From positions 1 through 6,364 of the forward strand of contig DAOTTW010000029.1 of NCBI GenBank assembly GCA_034437615.1: 6,364 bases of DNA. Direction: 5' to 3'. Below the pieces are notes generated by a model that made no database searches, was not told the DNA's origin, and saw nothing but the letters and a program-made list of their open reading frames with translations. The translations under genes and the position numbers were made by a program. Source of the DNA: DAOTTW01 sp034437615. GTDB taxonomy: Bacteria > Chloroflexota > Anaerolineae > Aggregatilineales > Phototrophicaceae. This document shows positions 5,258-6,364 of the stretch, piece by piece; positions within the stretch are counted from its first letter, which is position 1, and every line of letters begins with the position of its first letter.

Positions 5258-6364
5258 AAGCAAATAATTGTCGTGCTGCTGATGTGTGTAGGAGCATTTG
5301 GCATCAGCGTGAATACCTTGGCGCAAGCCGACCTACCACGGCTGCGCTTTGTTATCGCAGTAGATCAATCGAAAGGCATGACACACAGCGGGATTGATAC
5401 CGACGACCGAGAAGACCGCTTCGATATATTGCAAGATTTCACCTTGTTTTTGTATGAACAGCAGCGACTCTTGCAAGATGTTGTGCGTATCGAAGTCGCT
5501 TTCGTCTACTTCGATAACCGCCCACATCCACTGCAATTTAATTACCTGGGCGAACCAACATACTGGCTAGATTTGAAGGCATTTGTCGAGCGCAGTCCCA
5601 GGCGCATACGTGACGTACTGGATGTGTTGGAAGAAGATGAATGTCGCTTCTGGATCGACAACATTGACTGCTACCAAGAACAAGCTAGCTTTTTTGCTGC
5701 TCATAACGAGGTTGCTCGTTTGCTTGATGGTGCCGATGGTCAGGAAAAGCGAACGGTTATCTGGCTGACATCCGGTCACATCGATGCCATATCAACCACC
5801 GACATCTTGGAGGCGACAAGCAATAATCTAGACCAAATTTTTGAACGCATCAACCGACCCGGTAGCCGACAAGCGGAGCTATTTAGTTCCGCACATACGG
5901 ACATTCACGCTTTCTTGATGAACGGTTTCTTCCGTACCACTACCCAACAGGATTGGACAGCGTTTGCAGATGTGTGGAACTTATATGGTCGTGATGGTGG
6001 CGATAACCGACTCAGTGTTAGGGACAATTTACTCCCATCACTCACCAGCATCTACAATCAGCAATTGCAAGCACTTGGCCAGCTTGAACGCGTTGACTTT
6101 GGCATTGACCTGCAAACACGCGTAATCCCGATATTTGGCTTAGCAAACATCAACGTACCGCCCCTGACGGATCAATTGATTGTTGCCAGCACATTCAGAG
6201 GGCCGGGGAACAGTCGGGGCCGTCTGCGCATTGAAGACCCACAAGGTAACGCGATCCAGCCTGTTTACATCGAAAACGATTATGAGAAAAGCGAAGTCTG
6301 GCGCATCCCAAACCCAACATCGGGAGAGTGGACTGTTTTCAAAGCGCAAGAGGTGCCTAGCTCT
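5255..6364 (+). CDS. Secreted VWA-fold protein with degenerate MIDAS (3' end outside window)
   Basis: At least 370 residues; the frame is open at the window edge. A Sec signal peptide (MKQ, hydrophobic core, then AQA before D26) has no lipobox, so the product is exported or surface-exposed. The VWA pattern begins at LRFVIAVDQSKGM (30-42), where DQSKG replaces the metal-binding DxSxS. A second strand, IEVAFVYFDNRP (79-90), follows. TVIWLTSGH (167-175) stands where LLTDG is usual, with serine for aspartate, so metal binding at the MIDAS is probably weak or lost. C130 and C139 may form a disulfide. The C-terminal visible part (305-370) looks like a beta-sandwich, with LRIEDPQGN and later IPNPTSGEWTV resembling the Ig/P-like domains that follow VWA in extracellular proteins. 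The role is probably adhesion or partner binding at the cell surface, perhaps with the upstream membrane protein. The exact family is unknown. Confidence 0.82.
   Translation, partial: MKQIIVVLLMCVGAFGISVNTLAQADLPRLRFVIAVDQSKGMTHSGIDTDDREDRFDILQDFTLFLYEQQRLLQDVVRIEVAFVYFDNRPHPLQFNYLGEPTYWLDLKAFVERSPRRIRDVLDVLEEDECRFWIDNIDCYQEQASFFAAHNEVARLLDGADGQEKRTVIWLTSGHIDAISTTDILEATSNNLDQIFERINRPGSRQAELFSSAHTDIHAFLMNGFFRTTTQQDWTAFADVWNLYGRDGGDNRLSVRDNLLPSLTSIYNQQLQALGQLERVDFGIDLQTRVIPIFGLANINVPPLTDQLIVASTFRGPGNSRGRLRIEDPQGNAIQPVYIENDYEKSEVWRIPNPTSGEWTVFKAQEVPSS

Noticed and set aside
5333..5779. Minus- and plus-strand short frames inside the VWA gene
   Set aside because: The 370-codon open frame with signal peptide, RBS and VWA motifs explains this region.

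Overview
The window looks like a chromosomal segment from an environmental bacterium. Its gene content and its palindromic intergenic repeats fit Chloroflexota (an Anaerolineae-like lineage). That placement is an inference from style: the HIT-DUF2087 architecture, a Pro/Thr linker in a membrane protein, a secreted VWA protein, and GTAGGGAC-type repeats. There is no rRNA or other marker gene to fix it. All well-supported genes are on the + strand.

Left part (1-1962). The window opens inside a polysaccharide flippase gene (2-586), of which only the C-terminal part is visible. A candidate promoter overlaps its stop codon and precedes a compact palindromic repeat (657-714). Next is a HIT-family nucleotide hydrolase/transferase fused to a C-terminal DUF2087 domain (765-1586). 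This gene has no ATG, GTG or TTG at its expected start; the best start is ATA (or ATC) behind an AAGGAG. A 376-base gene-free stretch (1587-1962) follows. It is filled with decayed inverted repeats related to the 657-714 element, two of which frame a MITE-like unit of about 213 bp.

Middle part (1963-4315). Three closely spaced genes probably form one transcription unit: a radical SAM protein with extra C-terminal cysteines, a 157-residue three-helix membrane protein of unknown function, and a class I SAM-dependent methyltransferase. With the upstream flippase they suggest cell-envelope lipid or glycan modification, but no substrate can be read from the sequence. A 43-codon minus-strand frame (4184-4315) ends against the methyltransferase stop and encodes one membrane helix. 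It is either a microprotein or the cut-off 3' end of a lost gene.

Right part (4316-6364). Base composition drops sharply: by hand count 33% GC at 4321-4380 and 20% at 4561-4620, against 73% at 3721-3780. An AT-rich control region with hairpins and an extended -10 promoter candidate leads into a two-gene unit. The first gene encodes a three-helix membrane protein with a cysteine-containing extracytoplasmic domain. The second encodes a secreted protein with a degenerate von Willebrand factor A (VWA) fold that runs off the end of the window. This pair is the best candidate for an undescribed envelope-surface system, possibly acquired by transfer.
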